From contig NZ_FMUJ01000008.1 in NCBI RefSeq assembly GCF_900100965.1, positions 282,202 through 346,201 of the forward strand: a stretch of 64,000 nucleotides of DNA. The letters run 5' to 3'. The notes under the pieces were generated by a model. That model was not told the origin of the DNA, made no database searches, and saw nothing but the letters and a program-made list of their open reading frames with translations. The DNA is from Variovorax sp. EL159. Its GTDB lineage: Bacteria > Pseudomonadota > Gammaproteobacteria > Burkholderiales > Burkholderiaceae_C. Each line of letters starts with the position of its first letter. Within the stretch, counting starts at the first letter, position 1. Shown here piece by piece: positions 36,227-44,088 of this stretch. The position numbers and the translations under genes were made by a program.

Positions 36227-37840
36227 TCAGGCGTCGGCGATGCGGCTCCACTCGACGCCGAACTTCGCCAGGTACTTGCGAAGGCGGTCCGCATCGTTCA
36301 CCACGCTGCGCTGCGCACGTGAGGCCTGGAAGAGTTGCCGGCCCGCATCCGACAGGCTGCGTGATTGCCGGCACACGCGCACCACGGCTTCGAGTTGCAG
36401 CCTGTCGAAGAGATCGAGCGCAGCCGAGCGCTCGTCGCCCAGCAAGGCGTCGAGGTCGATGATGTCGCCATGGCTCGCGGCCACCGCCGGCCCCGCGTGC
36501 TTCCACAGCCACCGCAGCCGCGCGATCTCCGCATCGACCAGCGCCACCGGAATGCGCCCGCCATCCGCCAGCGTGGCCAGCCGCGTCACGCTGGCCGAGA
36601 GGTCGCGGAAGTTGCCGCTCCAGACCGCTTCGCTGCTTTGCGCAAAGCGCAGGTAGGCCGCGCGCGCCTCGGCGTTGAAGCGCACCACGCGGTGGTTCTC
36701 GGTGGCGTGAATGGCCAGCAGGTGGTCGATGTTGGGCTCGATGTCTTCGGGCCGCTGTGCGAGGCCGGGCAGGTCATAGGTCCAGAGGTTGATGCGCGCG
36801 AACAGGTCTTCGCGAAAGCGGCCTTGCGCCACATCGCTGCGCAGATCGCGGTTGGTGCCGGCGATGAGCTGGAAGTCGCTTTCCACTTCCCTGTCCGCGC
36901 CCACGGGGAAGAAGCGCTTTTCTTCGATGGCCTTGAGCAGCATGGCCTGCTCGTCGAGACCCAGCTCGCCGATTTCGTCGAGGAACAGCGCGCCCTGGTG
37001 CGCGGTGCGAAGCAGCCCGGGTCGGTCGCTCGCCGCGCCGGTGAAAGAGCCCTTCTTGTGCCCGAACAGCGTGGACGCGGCGCCGTCACCGCGCAGCGTG
37101 GCGCAGTTCACCTCGACGAACGGCCCGGTCATCTGGTGCCGCGCCTGCTTCAGCTCGAACATGCGCCGCGCCAGGAACGACTTGCCCGCACCCGTCGGCC
37201 CGACCAGCAGGATCGGCGCACGCGAGCGCACGGCCACGCGTTCGATCTCGTCGATCAGCGCGTTGAAGCGCGCGTTGCGCGTGGCGATGCCGCTCTTGAG
37301 GAAGGCGACCGCATCGCGCTGCTCGGCACCGAAGCGCCGCGCGATCACGTCGTAGCGCGACAGGTCGAGGTCGATCAGCGTGCACTTGCCGGCCTCGCCT
37401 TCGCGCTGCCGCTTGGGCGGCGAGGTCTGCGCCAGCACGCCGGGCACCACACGCGATTCGGACAACAGGAACATGCAGATCTGCGCGACGTGCGTGCCGG
37501 TGGTGATGTGCGTCCAGTACTGCTCGCGCTCGGTGTCGAAGGTGTAGGCACGCGCCCAGTCGTACAGGCGCGTGTAGACCTCGCCGAAATCCCACGGGTC
37601 GGCAAGGTCGAGCGGCACGAGGTTGACGGTGGTCTCGGGCGAGACGGAAACGATGTCGGCCTTGACCACTTCGGCCAGCGCCTTGTGCCGCAAGGTGTAG
37701 AGCAGCTCCATGCGCGAGACGACCATGTCCTCGTGCTGGGCCAGCGAAACCGTGGGACGCCACTTGTTCCAGCGGCCCGCGCCCTGGCCGGCATCGAGCT
37801 GGGTGCCGAGGAAGCCGATGACGACGATGGGTTTCTTCAT
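36227..37840 (-). CDS. rtcR: RtcR, sigma-54-dependent activator of the RNA repair operon
   Basis: A 537-aa bacterial enhancer-binding protein. Residues 1-180 are the CARF-like sensor domain (VVIGFLGTQLDAGQG; ADIVSVSPETTVNLVPLDLAD). The AAA+ domain has Walker A GPTGAGKS, the sigma-54 contact loop GHKKGSFTGA (a variant of GAFTGA with Ser) and Walker B ALFLDEIGEL. The C-terminal HTH region is around LSDAGRQLFQASRAQRS. RtcR senses RNA damage products and activates the divergent operon. The start MKKPIVV has TAGAGAT just upstream; an ATG eight codons earlier is possible. Confidence 0.95.
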   Translation of the reverse strand: MKKPIVVIGFLGTQLDAGQGAGRWNKWRPTVSLAQHEDMVVSRMELLYTLRHKALAEVVKADIVSVSPETTVNLVPLDLADPWDFGEVYTRLYDWARAYTFDTEREQYWTHITTGTHVAQICMFLLSESRVVPGVLAQTSPPKRQREGEAGKCTLIDLDLSRYDVIARRFGAEQRDAVAFLKSGIATRNARFNALIDEIERVAVRSRAPILLVGPTGAGKSFLARRMFELKQARHQMTGPFVEVNCATLRGDGAASTLFGHKKGSFTGAASDRPGLLRTAHQGALFLDEIGELGLDEQAMLLKAIEEKRFFPVGADREVESDFQLIAGTNRDLRSDVAQGRFREDLFARINLWTYDLPGLAQRPEDIEPNIDHLLAIHATENHRVVRFNAEARAAYLRFAQSSEAVWSGNFRDLSASVTRLATLADGGRIPVALVDAEIARLRWLWKHAGPAVAASHGDIIDLDALLGDERSAALDLFDRLQLEAVVRVCRQSRSLSDAGRQLFQASRAQRSVVNDADRLRKYLAKFGVEWSRIADA

Positions 37841-37860
37841 ATCTCTAGATAAATAGATAT
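37839..37860. promoter_or_regulatory. Candidate RtcR site overlapping the rtcR start
   Basis: ATATCT (37839-37844) and AGATAT (37855-37860) form an inverted repeat in the AT-rich 216-base gap between rtcR and rsr, about 120-140 bases before the sigma-54 promoter. That distance suits an enhancer. A further GGATAAATC lies at about 37882. Overlap with the rtcR start codon would allow autoregulation. Confidence 0.35.
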
Positions 37861-37980
37861 CCAAAATTATAAGAAATCTGGATAAATCTCAAGATGAAGA
37901 ACGAGTCAAAAGTTTCTTTGAAGAAGAAAACTCAATCAAATCAATGAGTTATTAGTTGGTCGATCAGCGCGATGGAAACC

Positions 37981-37996
37981 TGGCACACCCGTTGCA
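37981..37996 (+). promoter_or_regulatory. Sigma-54 promoter of the rsr-Y RNA-rtcBA operon
   Basis: TGGCAC (37981-37986), five bases, TTGCA (37992-37996): an exact match to the -24/-12 consensus. It lies 61 bases before the rsr start codon and faces away from rtcR, an enhancer-binding protein. Confidence 0.9.
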
Positions 37997-38056
37997 ATAA
38001 GGATCACACATTCAAGAAATTAGACACAAGAAAACAACCCACAAGGAGAAGTCACG

Positions 38057-39610
38057 ATGGCCAACCTTCAACTCTTTCAAACCCTGCGCGGTGTCCTGAT
38101 GCCCGCGACGGATGCCCGCAACGAAGCGGGTGGCGCGGCCTATGCCCTGTCGCCGAAGCACCAACTGGCGCAACTCGCCGCGACCGGTTGCCTGAACAAC
38201 ACGTTCTACGCACAAGCGCAGGACCAGCTCGATGCCGTGATGGCCCTGGCCCATGAAGTCGATCCGCTGTTCGTTGCCAAGACGGCCGTGTACGCACGCC
38301 GCGCCGGCCACATGAAGGACATGCCGGCGCTGCTGGCCGCGACGCTCGCCAAGCGCGACGTGGCGCTGCTCGCCCAGGTGTTCGGCCGCGTGATCGACAA
38401 CGGCAAGATGCTGCGCAACTTCGTGCAGATGCTGCGTTCGGGTGCCGTGGGCCGCAAGTCGCTCGGTACGCGTCCGAAGAAGCTCGTGCAGCAATGGCTG
38501 CTCGAAGCGACCGAAGCGCAACTGCTGAACGCCTCGGTGGGCAACACGCCTTCGCTGGCCGACGTGGTGAAGATGGTTCACCCGAAGCCTGCCGAAGCAT
38601 GGCGCGCCGCGTGGTTCGCATGGCTGATCGGTCGTCCGTATGCGCTGGAGGCACTGCCTCCGCTGACGCAGGCGTTCGAACGCTTCAAGCAGGACCGTTC
38701 GCTCGAAGTGCCCGATGTGCCGTTCCAGATGCTGACCGCGCTGGAGCTGGATACGCGGGCCTGGGCGCAGATCGCGCAGCGTGGTTCGTGGCAGATGGTG
38801 CGTCAGAACCTGAACACCTTTGCGCGCCATGGCGTGTTCGCACTGCCGGGCCTTGCGCATGCGGTGGCCGCCAAGCTGCGTGACCCGCAGGCCGTGGCCA
38901 AGGCCCGTGTGCTGCCGTACCAAGTGATGGCGGCCTACACCGCAACCGGCGCCGACGTGCCGCACGTGGTGAAGGAAGCGCTGCAGGACGCGATGGAACT
39001 CGCGCTGGCCAATGTGCCGCAGTTCGAGGGCCGCGTGGTGGTGTGCCCCGACGTGTCGGGCTCGATGAGCTCGCCCGTGACGGGTCACCGCGGTACGGCA
39101 ACTACTGCGGTGCGTTGCATCGACGTGGCTGCGCTGGTGGCTGCTGCCGTGCTGCGCCGCAATGCGGATGCGCGTGTGTTGCCCTTCGAGACGAAGGTGG
39201 TGCCGTTGAAGCTGAATCCGCGTGATTCGGTGATGACCAACGCGGCCAAGCTGGCGGCGGTGGGCGGTGGCGGTACCTCGTGCAACGCGCCGCTGGCATT
39301 GCTGAACCATGAGAAGGCGCAAGCCGATCTTGTGGTGCTGGTGTCGGACAACGAATCGTGGGCCGACCGTGCCCGTGGCCGTGGTACCGCGACCATGCAA
39401 GAGTGGGAGGCGTTCAAGAAGCGCAACCCGAAGGCGCGGCTGGTGTGCATCGACATCCAGCCCTATGCGACCACCCAGGCGCAGGAGCGTGACGATGTGC
39501 TGAACATCGGCGGCTTCAGCGACGAAGTGTTCAAGCTGCTGGCGGTGTATGCCGCGGGTGGCCTGGGCGCCGACCACTGGGTGGGTGTGATCGAAGAGAC
39601 TTCGATCTGA
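38057..39610 (+). CDS. rsr: Rsr, Ro60-like TROVE protein
   Basis: A 517-aa orthologue of the Ro60 autoantigen, a ring-shaped HEAT-repeat protein that binds Y RNAs and misfolded RNAs. Residues 1-320 form the TROVE domain (AGHMKDMPALLAATLAKRD; LGTRPKKLVQQWL). The C-terminal von Willebrand A domain begins near 330 with the MIDAS motif DVSGSMSS, followed by TSCNAPLALL and VLVSDNESW. The start has AAGGAG. It is the first gene after the sigma-54 promoter. Non-coding Y-like RNA genes follow at once, as in known rsr-yrl-rtc loci. Confidence 0.95.
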   Translation: MANLQLFQTLRGVLMPATDARNEAGGAAYALSPKHQLAQLAATGCLNNTFYAQAQDQLDAVMALAHEVDPLFVAKTAVYARRAGHMKDMPALLAATLAKRDVALLAQVFGRVIDNGKMLRNFVQMLRSGAVGRKSLGTRPKKLVQQWLLEATEAQLLNASVGNTPSLADVVKMVHPKPAEAWRAAWFAWLIGRPYALEALPPLTQAFERFKQDRSLEVPDVPFQMLTALELDTRAWAQIAQRGSWQMVRQNLNTFARHGVFALPGLAHAVAAKLRDPQAVAKARVLPYQVMAAYTATGADVPHVVKEALQDAMELALANVPQFEGRVVVCPDVSGSMSSPVTGHRGTATTAVRCIDVAALVAAAVLRRNADARVLPFETKVVPLKLNPRDSVMTNAAKLAAVGGGGTSCNAPLALLNHEKAQADLVVLVSDNESWADRARGRGTATMQEWEAFKKRNPKARLVCIDIQPYATTQAQERDDVLNIGGFSDEVFKLLAVYAAGGLGADHWVGVIEETSI

Positions 39611-39624
39611 GAGAAAAGAGAGAG

Positions 39625-39652
39625 GGTGCCGTGGGCCTTGGCCCGCGGTGCC
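39625..39652 (+). other. Strong 13-bp hairpin between rsr and the Y RNA cassette
   Basis: The 13-base arms 39625-39637 and 39640-39652 pair fully (with G-U pairs) around a TT loop. No T-tract follows, so it is more likely an RNase processing or mRNA 3'-end protecting element than a terminator. Confidence 0.6.
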
Positions 39653-39675
39653 CGATCCGAAGAATTTGAACGTCG

Positions 39676-39745
39676 TCGTTCGGCGAATGCAGGTGTGACT
39701 ACATCACCAATCTGAAGTCACACCGACCGTTTGTCGCTGAACGGG
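39676..39745 (+). ncRNA. Y-RNA-like RNA 1, minimal stem without a tRNA module
   Basis: The outer stem GTTCGGCGA (39678-39686) pairs with TCGCTGAAC (39734-39742). A 5' ATG bulge follows, then the inner stem GGTGTGACT (39692-39700) pairs perfectly with AGTCACACC (39716-39724). The motif GCGAATGCAGG...ACTACA is shared with RNAs 2 and 3. It has no T-arm. Position right after rsr supports a Ro-binding RNA. End points are approximate. Confidence 0.6.
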
Positions 39746-39756
39746 GATGAAGGTTT

Positions 39757-39863
39757 TTGTGCGAATGCAGGCAGGACTACATCTTGGTTTGACCAGGGTT
39801 CGAATCCCGGCGCCGGTTCTCCGGCGTGGTCTACGTCTTGTCATCCTTGTCGCACTGTTTTTT
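39757..39863 (+). ncRNA. Y-RNA-like RNA 2 with partial tRNA mimic
   Basis: Outer stem TGCGA (39760-39764) pairs with TCGCA (39850-39854). The ATG bulge follows, then CAGG with CCTTG. Inside, GACCA (39791-39795) pairs with TGGTC (39827-39831) and encloses a T-arm (GGGTTCGAATCCC, 39796-39808) and a capped helix CGCCGG-TTCT-CCGGCG (39811-39826). This resembles a tRNA T-arm and closed acceptor stem without a D-arm. Six T (39858-39863) end it. Confidence 0.7.
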
Positions 39864-39990
39864 GCAGCGAATGCTGGCGGAACTACAGCCTCCAACGCTC
39901 GGGGTCGCGGGTTCGAATCCCGCCGGTCGAAAGACCGTAGCTCAGTGGTTAGAGCACGACTGTTTCGTCGATTTTTGTCGCCGCTTTTTT
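39864..39990 (+). ncRNA. Y-RNA-like RNA 3 with full permuted tRNA mimic (YrlA-like)
   Basis: Outer stem GCAGCGA (39864-39870) pairs with TCGCCGC (39978-39984), one mismatch, with the same ATG bulge. The module reads T-arm (GCGGGTTCGAATCCCGC, 39907-39923), then acceptor-like helix CGGTC-GAAA-GACCG (39924-39937), then TA and a canonical D-arm GCTCAGTGGTTAGAGC (39940-39955). That is a circularly permuted tRNA order with the acceptor closed by a GAAA loop, so it cannot be charged. Six T (39985-39990) end it. This matches the known design of bacterial YrlA Y RNAs. Confidence 0.82.
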
Positions 39991-40100
39991 GTTTCGGGCA
40001 CGCAGGCACAGAAGGGAGCGCCACTGCCAAAAATGTTTGAAATTGCCGGCAGCCTGGGTAAGACCAGGTACGGCGGGAAAGTCGGTTGACGAGCAAGGTT

Positions 40101-40229
40101 GAGGATGCAGGTGCTGGCTCCGATGACGGGTCTGTCACTGGCGCGCGTTTCCAATCGTCGACTGGGCCATCGGACTCAAGAACCATGGTCGCCGTATTGA
40201 TGCGGGTTCGAATCCCGCCGTGTCCACCA
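40101..40229 (+). ncRNA. tRNA-like element with T-arm and 3' CCA (YrlB-like candidate)
   Basis: A perfect T-arm (GCGGGTTCGAATCCCGC, 40202-40218) is followed by CGTGTCC and ACCA. GGAC (40172-40175) can pair with GTCC, and TCAA (40176-40179) with TTGA (40197-40200). The 5' part repeats ATGCAGGTG (40105-40113) from RNA 1. No complete D-arm or anticodon arm can be built, so it is not an ordinary tRNA. The stretch 39991-40100 before it also has hairpins (CCTGG-GTAAGA-CCAGG) but no gene. Boundaries are uncertain. Confidence 0.5.
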
Positions 40230-40234
40230 TCTGC

Positions 40235-40268
40235 GAATGAATGAATCAATCAATCAATGAACGAACGT
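40235..40268 (+). repeat. Tetranucleotide tract (GAAT, CAAT, GAAC)
   Basis: Successive GAAT, CAAT and GAAC units follow the tRNA-like element and precede the next start codon by about 30 bases. Length changes here could alter translation of the gene at 40297. Confidence 0.6.
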
Positions 40269-40296
40269 TGTTGTCGTTGAACGGAAGAAAGAAGAT

Positions 40297-40815
40297 ATGT
40301 TGGAAGAAGATCGAGCCCACGAACGGATCGCCTACGTACTGAGCGGTACCGGCTGGGCCACGCTGAGCTTTCGCGCCGATGCCGGGCCGATGGACTTTGC
40401 CGTGTCGTACCTGCACGATTCGCTGGGTGACCTGGCGCGCATGGGGCTCGATCTGGTGAAGGGTGCACAGCAAGCCTCGGCGGTCTTCATGGACGAGCCC
40501 GGAGAAGTTCACCTCGTGGTGACGGGCGACAAGGAAGACCTGGCTTTCGAGCTGCGCCGCTACCGCGATTGGGCAAGCTGGGGCATCACCGCCATGGACG
40601 ACTTCGAGGTTTTGGACCACGGCACCATCCGGCGCGTGGACCTGGTGCGCAACATCCACGCGATCCTGGAGCGCATCTATGTGGACGTGGGGCTCGCGAA
40701 GTACCGCGAGCTTTGGGTGGAGCACGATTTTCCGCTCCGTACGTACGAAGGACTCATCGCGGCATTCAAGAAGTGGCCCTGGGCCTCCTGGGCCTCTTGG
40801 GCCTCTTGCAAGTAA
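40297..40815 (+). CDS. Unknown protein of the RNA repair operon
   Basis: A 172-aa acidic, soluble protein between the Y RNA cassette and rtcB; I do not recognise a family. It has no signal or membrane segment. The sequence FDVAVSYLHD-like core (MDFAVSYLHDSLGDLARMGLD) suggests an alpha/beta fold. The C-terminus is odd: WPWASWASWASCK, encoded by three copies of a 9-base unit (GGCCTCYTG), so the end may vary between strains. The GGAAGAAAGAAG site supports the ATG. Co-transcription with rsr and rtcB implies a role in RNA repair or its control. Confidence 0.75.
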   Translation: MLEEDRAHERIAYVLSGTGWATLSFRADAGPMDFAVSYLHDSLGDLARMGLDLVKGAQQASAVFMDEPGEVHLVVTGDKEDLAFELRRYRDWASWGITAMDDFEVLDHGTIRRVDLVRNIHAILERIYVDVGLAKYRELWVEHDFPLRTYEGLIAAFKKWPWASWASWASCK

Positions 40816-40854
40816 GCAGAGATTGAACAGAGAGACAGAGAGAAGGAAAGAAAA

Positions 40855-42075
40855 ATGACGAACTACAAGCTCCATGAAGTGGCCAACGGCGTCCCCGTGA
40901 AGATGTGGACGAACGGCGTGCCCGTCGAAGACGAAGCGCAGAAGCAGCTCGAGAACGCTGCGCGCCTGCCCATCGTGTTCAAGCACATCGCGGCCATGCC
41001 CGACGTGCACTACGGCATCGGTGCGACCGTGGGTTCGGTGATCCCGACCTTCAAGGCGATCATTCCCGCTGCGGTGGGCGTGGACATCGGCTGCGGAATG
41101 ATGGCGTGCAAGACCACGCTCAACGCGCGCGACCTGCCCGATAACCTGGGCCCGCTGCGTTCCGCGATCGAAAAGGCCGTGCCGCACGGAAGCAACCCCA
41201 AGCGCATGGGCCGCGACAAGGGTTCGTGGGAAACGCCGCCGAACGAAACCGACGTGGCCTGGTCCGCGCTGGTGGATGAATTCGATGCGATCTGCGAGGA
41301 CTACCCGCGCCTGAAGAACACGAACAACCACAAGCACCTGGGAACGCTGGGTACGGGCAACCACTTCATCGAAGTGTGCCTCGACGAAGCGGGCGCCGTG
41401 TGGTTCATGCTGCACTCGGGTTCGCGTGGCGTGGGCAATGCCATCGGTACGCACTTCATCGAACTCGCGAAGAAAGACGCCGAGCTGCACCAGCGCAACC
41501 TGCCCGATCAGGACCTGGCGTACTTCGAAGAAGGCGCCAAGTACTTCGGCGACTACGTGCGTGCGGTGGGCTGGGCCCAGAAGTTCGCGCGTGCCAACCG
41601 CGAAGTGATGATGCAGCGCGTGGTCGCGGCCGCGCGCAAGGTCATCACCAAGCCTTTCGAGGCGCATGTGGAAGCGGTGAACTGCCACCACAACTACGTG
41701 AGCCGCGAGACGCACTTCGGCGAAGACGTGCTCGTGACCCGCAAGGGCGCGGTGAGCGCCAAAGCCGGCGAGCTGGGGATCATCCCCGGCAGCATGGGGG
41801 CCAAGAGCTACATCGTGCGCGGAAAGGGCAACCCCGAGAGCTTCATGAGCTGCAGCCACGGCGCCGGTCGAAAGATGAGCCGTACCAAGGCGAAGAAGCT
41901 GTTCACCATCGCCGACCAGATCGCGGCGACCGAAGGCGTCGAATGCCGAAAAGACGCCGACGTGATCGACGAGATCCCGATGGCCTACAAGGACATCGAC
42001 GCGGTGATGGATGCGCAGAAGGACCTGGTGGAAGTGGTCTACACGCTCAAGCAGGTTGTCTGTGTGAAGGGTTGA
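40855..42075 (+). CDS. rtcB: RtcB RNA ligase
   Basis: A 406-aa GTP- and Mn-dependent ligase that joins 2',3'-cyclic phosphate or 3'-phosphate ends to 5'-OH ends. The metal-binding Cys80 lies in VGVDIGCGM. Metal-site His residues occur in LGTGNHFIEV, MLHSGSRGVG and NCHHNYVSRE. The guanylylated His lies in SCSHGAGRKMSR near residue 335. Length matches E. coli RtcB. It is in the RtcR-controlled operon, after the Y RNAs and one unknown gene. Confidence 0.97.
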   Translation: MTNYKLHEVANGVPVKMWTNGVPVEDEAQKQLENAARLPIVFKHIAAMPDVHYGIGATVGSVIPTFKAIIPAAVGVDIGCGMMACKTTLNARDLPDNLGPLRSAIEKAVPHGSNPKRMGRDKGSWETPPNETDVAWSALVDEFDAICEDYPRLKNTNNHKHLGTLGTGNHFIEVCLDEAGAVWFMLHSGSRGVGNAIGTHFIELAKKDAELHQRNLPDQDLAYFEEGAKYFGDYVRAVGWAQKFARANREVMMQRVVAAARKVITKPFEAHVEAVNCHHNYVSRETHFGEDVLVTRKGAVSAKAGELGIIPGSMGAKSYIVRGKGNPESFMSCSHGAGRKMSRTKAKKLFTIADQIAATEGVECRKDADVIDEIPMAYKDIDAVMDAQKDLVEVVYTLKQVVCVKG

Positions 42076-42079
42076 CGCG

Positions 42080-42367
42080 ATGGGCGTCGAGTACCGCGTC
42101 AAGGTCGCCTTGCCGTCGCGCGATGTCGCGCAAGGCATCTGCAGGAAGGCCGGCATCGGCGGCCATCTGAACGTCCAGGGCGAGCGTGCGGATTTCTATC
42201 CGGCGCCGCCATCGACGCCTTCGGAATGGGCGCAGGCCTCGGTCAGCATCGATGCCGATGGCTTTGTGGTCTGCCTGCTTGCGAACAGCAGCTTTGCGCG
42301 ACAGGTGCTTGGCAGCATCGTTCAACTCGCCGCGAGCGAAGGTGTCGTGACAGTGGAAGAGCTATAG
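42080..42367 (+). CDS. Small unknown protein after rtcB
   Basis: A 95-aa protein starting four bases after the rtcB stop, so tightly linked to it. It has no recognised domain. The pattern GVEYRVKVALPSRDVAQGI and SVSIDADGFVVCLLAN suggests a small alpha/beta fold. It may modulate the ligase; this is inferred from linkage only. Confidence 0.7.
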   Translation: MGVEYRVKVALPSRDVAQGICRKAGIGGHLNVQGERADFYPAPPSTPSEWAQASVSIDADGFVVCLLANSSFARQVLGSIVQLAASEGVVTVEEL

Positions 42368-42431
42368 CTATAGAAGGCCATCGGAAGATCCGGCCCGCCT
42401 TCGTAGCAACGCATTACGAAGGTTGAAAAAA

Positions 42432-43067
42432 ATGAAGAGCAACAAGCAACGCCGTGCCGAGATCAAGGCACATCGCCTGGCGCGCGCAGCGCGTGTCGAG
42501 GCGCAACCGCGCGTGTCCAACCGGCAATCCGGCGTGTGCCTGAGCGTGCTTGGTATCGAGCGGGCCGACCTGGACGTGCTGGGCCGCTACAACAACACCT
42601 GCGTGCCGCCGCCCGAGTTCTACTTCGCTCGGCCGTTCACATGCCGCGACTGCGGCGCGGAAGAGATCTGGACCGCCAAGCAGCAGAAGTGGTGGTACGA
42701 AGTTGCTCACGGCCATATCGATAGCAGGGCCGTGCGTTGCCTGGCATGCCGTCGGGCGCGTCGGGAGCGGTTGCGGTCGGTCGGGCCGGGCGCGAACCTT
42801 CTGGGTGAGCAAACGAACCGTCTTCGGGCGCTGGGTCGAGCCAGGCCGAACGAGAAGGCCGTGGCCGAAGTCGAGGCCGCGTTGCAAAGCAAATGGTGGA
42901 GCCTGCGCGTGGTCGCGATCCAGACGATGGCCCGTTGGGGTGACGCTGAACAGGTCGAAAGACTCAAGGCGATGGTGGCGGCGCGCCCGGCGGATGGGCG
43001 TCGATACTGGAGCTGGGAGCGCGTTGCTGCCGATGCCGCGATGTGCGCGTTGATCCGCAGGGAGTGA
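42432..43067 (+). CDS. Zinc-ribbon protein of the RNA repair operon
   Basis: A 211-aa basic protein. A zinc ribbon is formed by CRDCGAEEIWT and, 34 residues on, VRCLACRRARR; the WTAKQQKWWYEVAHG link is typical of the zf-trcl zinc-ribbon group. A basic N-terminus (KSNKQRRAEIKAHRLARAARVEA) could bind RNA. The C-terminus is HEAT-like (WWSLRVVAIQTMARWGDAEQVERL). I choose ATG 42432; a TTG three codons earlier is also in frame. The role is unknown, but zinc-ribbon and basic content fit nucleic-acid binding. Confidence 0.72.
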   Translation: MKSNKQRRAEIKAHRLARAARVEAQPRVSNRQSGVCLSVLGIERADLDVLGRYNNTCVPPPEFYFARPFTCRDCGAEEIWTAKQQKWWYEVAHGHIDSRAVRCLACRRARRERLRSVGPGANLLGEQTNRLRALGRARPNEKAVAEVEAALQSKWWSLRVVAIQTMARWGDAEQVERLKAMVAARPADGRRYWSWERVAADAAMCALIRRE

Positions 43068-43075
43068 TCGAAGTG

Positions 43076-44032
43076 ATGATGAAACTGACTTTTCTGGGAA
43101 CCTCTTCAGGCACCCCCACGCGCCAGCGCAACGTCTCCGGCCTCGCCGTGCAGACGGTGCTCAACGCCGACTGGTTCCTGGTCGACTGCGGCGAAGGCAC
43201 GCAGCATCGCCTGCTGCAGACGCCGCTGTCGCTGCACGCCTTGGCCGCCGTCTGCATCACGCATGTGCACGGTGACCATTGCTATGGGCTGCCCGGCCTG
43301 CTCGCGAGCGCGGGCATGGGCAAGCGCACGAAGCCGCTGAAGCTGGTCGCGCCGCTGCCGGTGTGGGAATGGTTCCAGGCCACGCGCCAGTTGACCGACT
43401 TGCACCTGCCCTACGAGGTCGAGCACGTGGATGTCGAAACGCAGCCGCTGGTGTACGAGGCACCGGGCCTGCGCATCGAGCGCCATGTGCTGCGCCATCG
43501 CGTGCCCAGCCATGCCTATCGCGTGCAGGTGCAAACCCGGCGCACGCGGCTCAAGACCGAGGCACTCAAGGCCACCGGCCTGCCGCCCGGTCCGGCATGG
43601 CGCGCGCTGCAGACCGGCGAAGACGTGCCCTTCAACGGCGCGGTGCTGCGCAGTGCCGATTTCGCGGAAACGCAGATCGACACGGCGAGTGCGGTGATGG
43701 GCGGTGACAACGCCGAGCCCGCGCTGCTGCGCGACGCCTGCCAGGGTGCGCAGTTGCTGGTGCACGAAGCCACCTACACGCAGGATGTGCTCGACAAGGT
43801 CGGCCCCGGCCCGATGCACAGCTCGGCGCGCCTGCTGGCCGAGTTCGCGCAGTCCGTGGAAATACCCAACCTTGTGTTGACGCACTTCAGCGCGCGCCAC
43901 CAGAACGAAGAAGGCATGGCGCAACTGATGGCCGAGACCCAGGCTCACTACCGCGGCAACGCCTTCCTGGCCAATGACCTCGACGTGTTCGAGCTCGACA
44001 GTGCAGGCCATGTGACCGTCACCCGCGCCTGA
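43076..44032 (+). CDS. rnz: RNase Z-like metallo-beta-lactamase
   Basis: A 318-aa protein of the RNase Z family that cleaves the 3' trailer of pre-tRNA. The metal motif THVHGDH is at residues 62-68. The N-terminal KLTFLGTSSGTPTRQRNVS and LVDCGEGTQHRLL are hallmarks, and the later VHEATY and LTHFSARH motifs complete the site. It may instead be a related phosphodiesterase. Presence inside an rtc operon with tRNA-like RNAs is suggestive, since such T-arm structures are RNase Z substrates. The ribosome site is GGGAG. Confidence 0.85.
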   Translation: MMKLTFLGTSSGTPTRQRNVSGLAVQTVLNADWFLVDCGEGTQHRLLQTPLSLHALAAVCITHVHGDHCYGLPGLLASAGMGKRTKPLKLVAPLPVWEWFQATRQLTDLHLPYEVEHVDVETQPLVYEAPGLRIERHVLRHRVPSHAYRVQVQTRRTRLKTEALKATGLPPGPAWRALQTGEDVPFNGAVLRSADFAETQIDTASAVMGGDNAEPALLRDACQGAQLLVHEATYTQDVLDKVGPGPMHSSARLLAEFAQSVEIPNLVLTHFSARHQNEEGMAQLMAETQAHYRGNAFLANDLDVFELDSAGHVTVTRA

Positions 44033-44088
44033 TCGCATGAAAGAAGAAGATCAGGCGGTAGAAAAACAATGAGGAAGAAGAGATTTTC

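Noticed and set aside
39791..40229. Ordinary tRNA genes suggested by three GGTTCGAATCC T-arms
   Set aside because: None has the arms in normal order with an open acceptor stem; the parts fit permuted or partial tRNA mimics instead.
38012..42156. Long minus-strand frames opposite rsr and rtcB
   Set aside because: Composition is typical of antisense shadow, and they would run through the Y RNA cassette and the sigma-54 operon.
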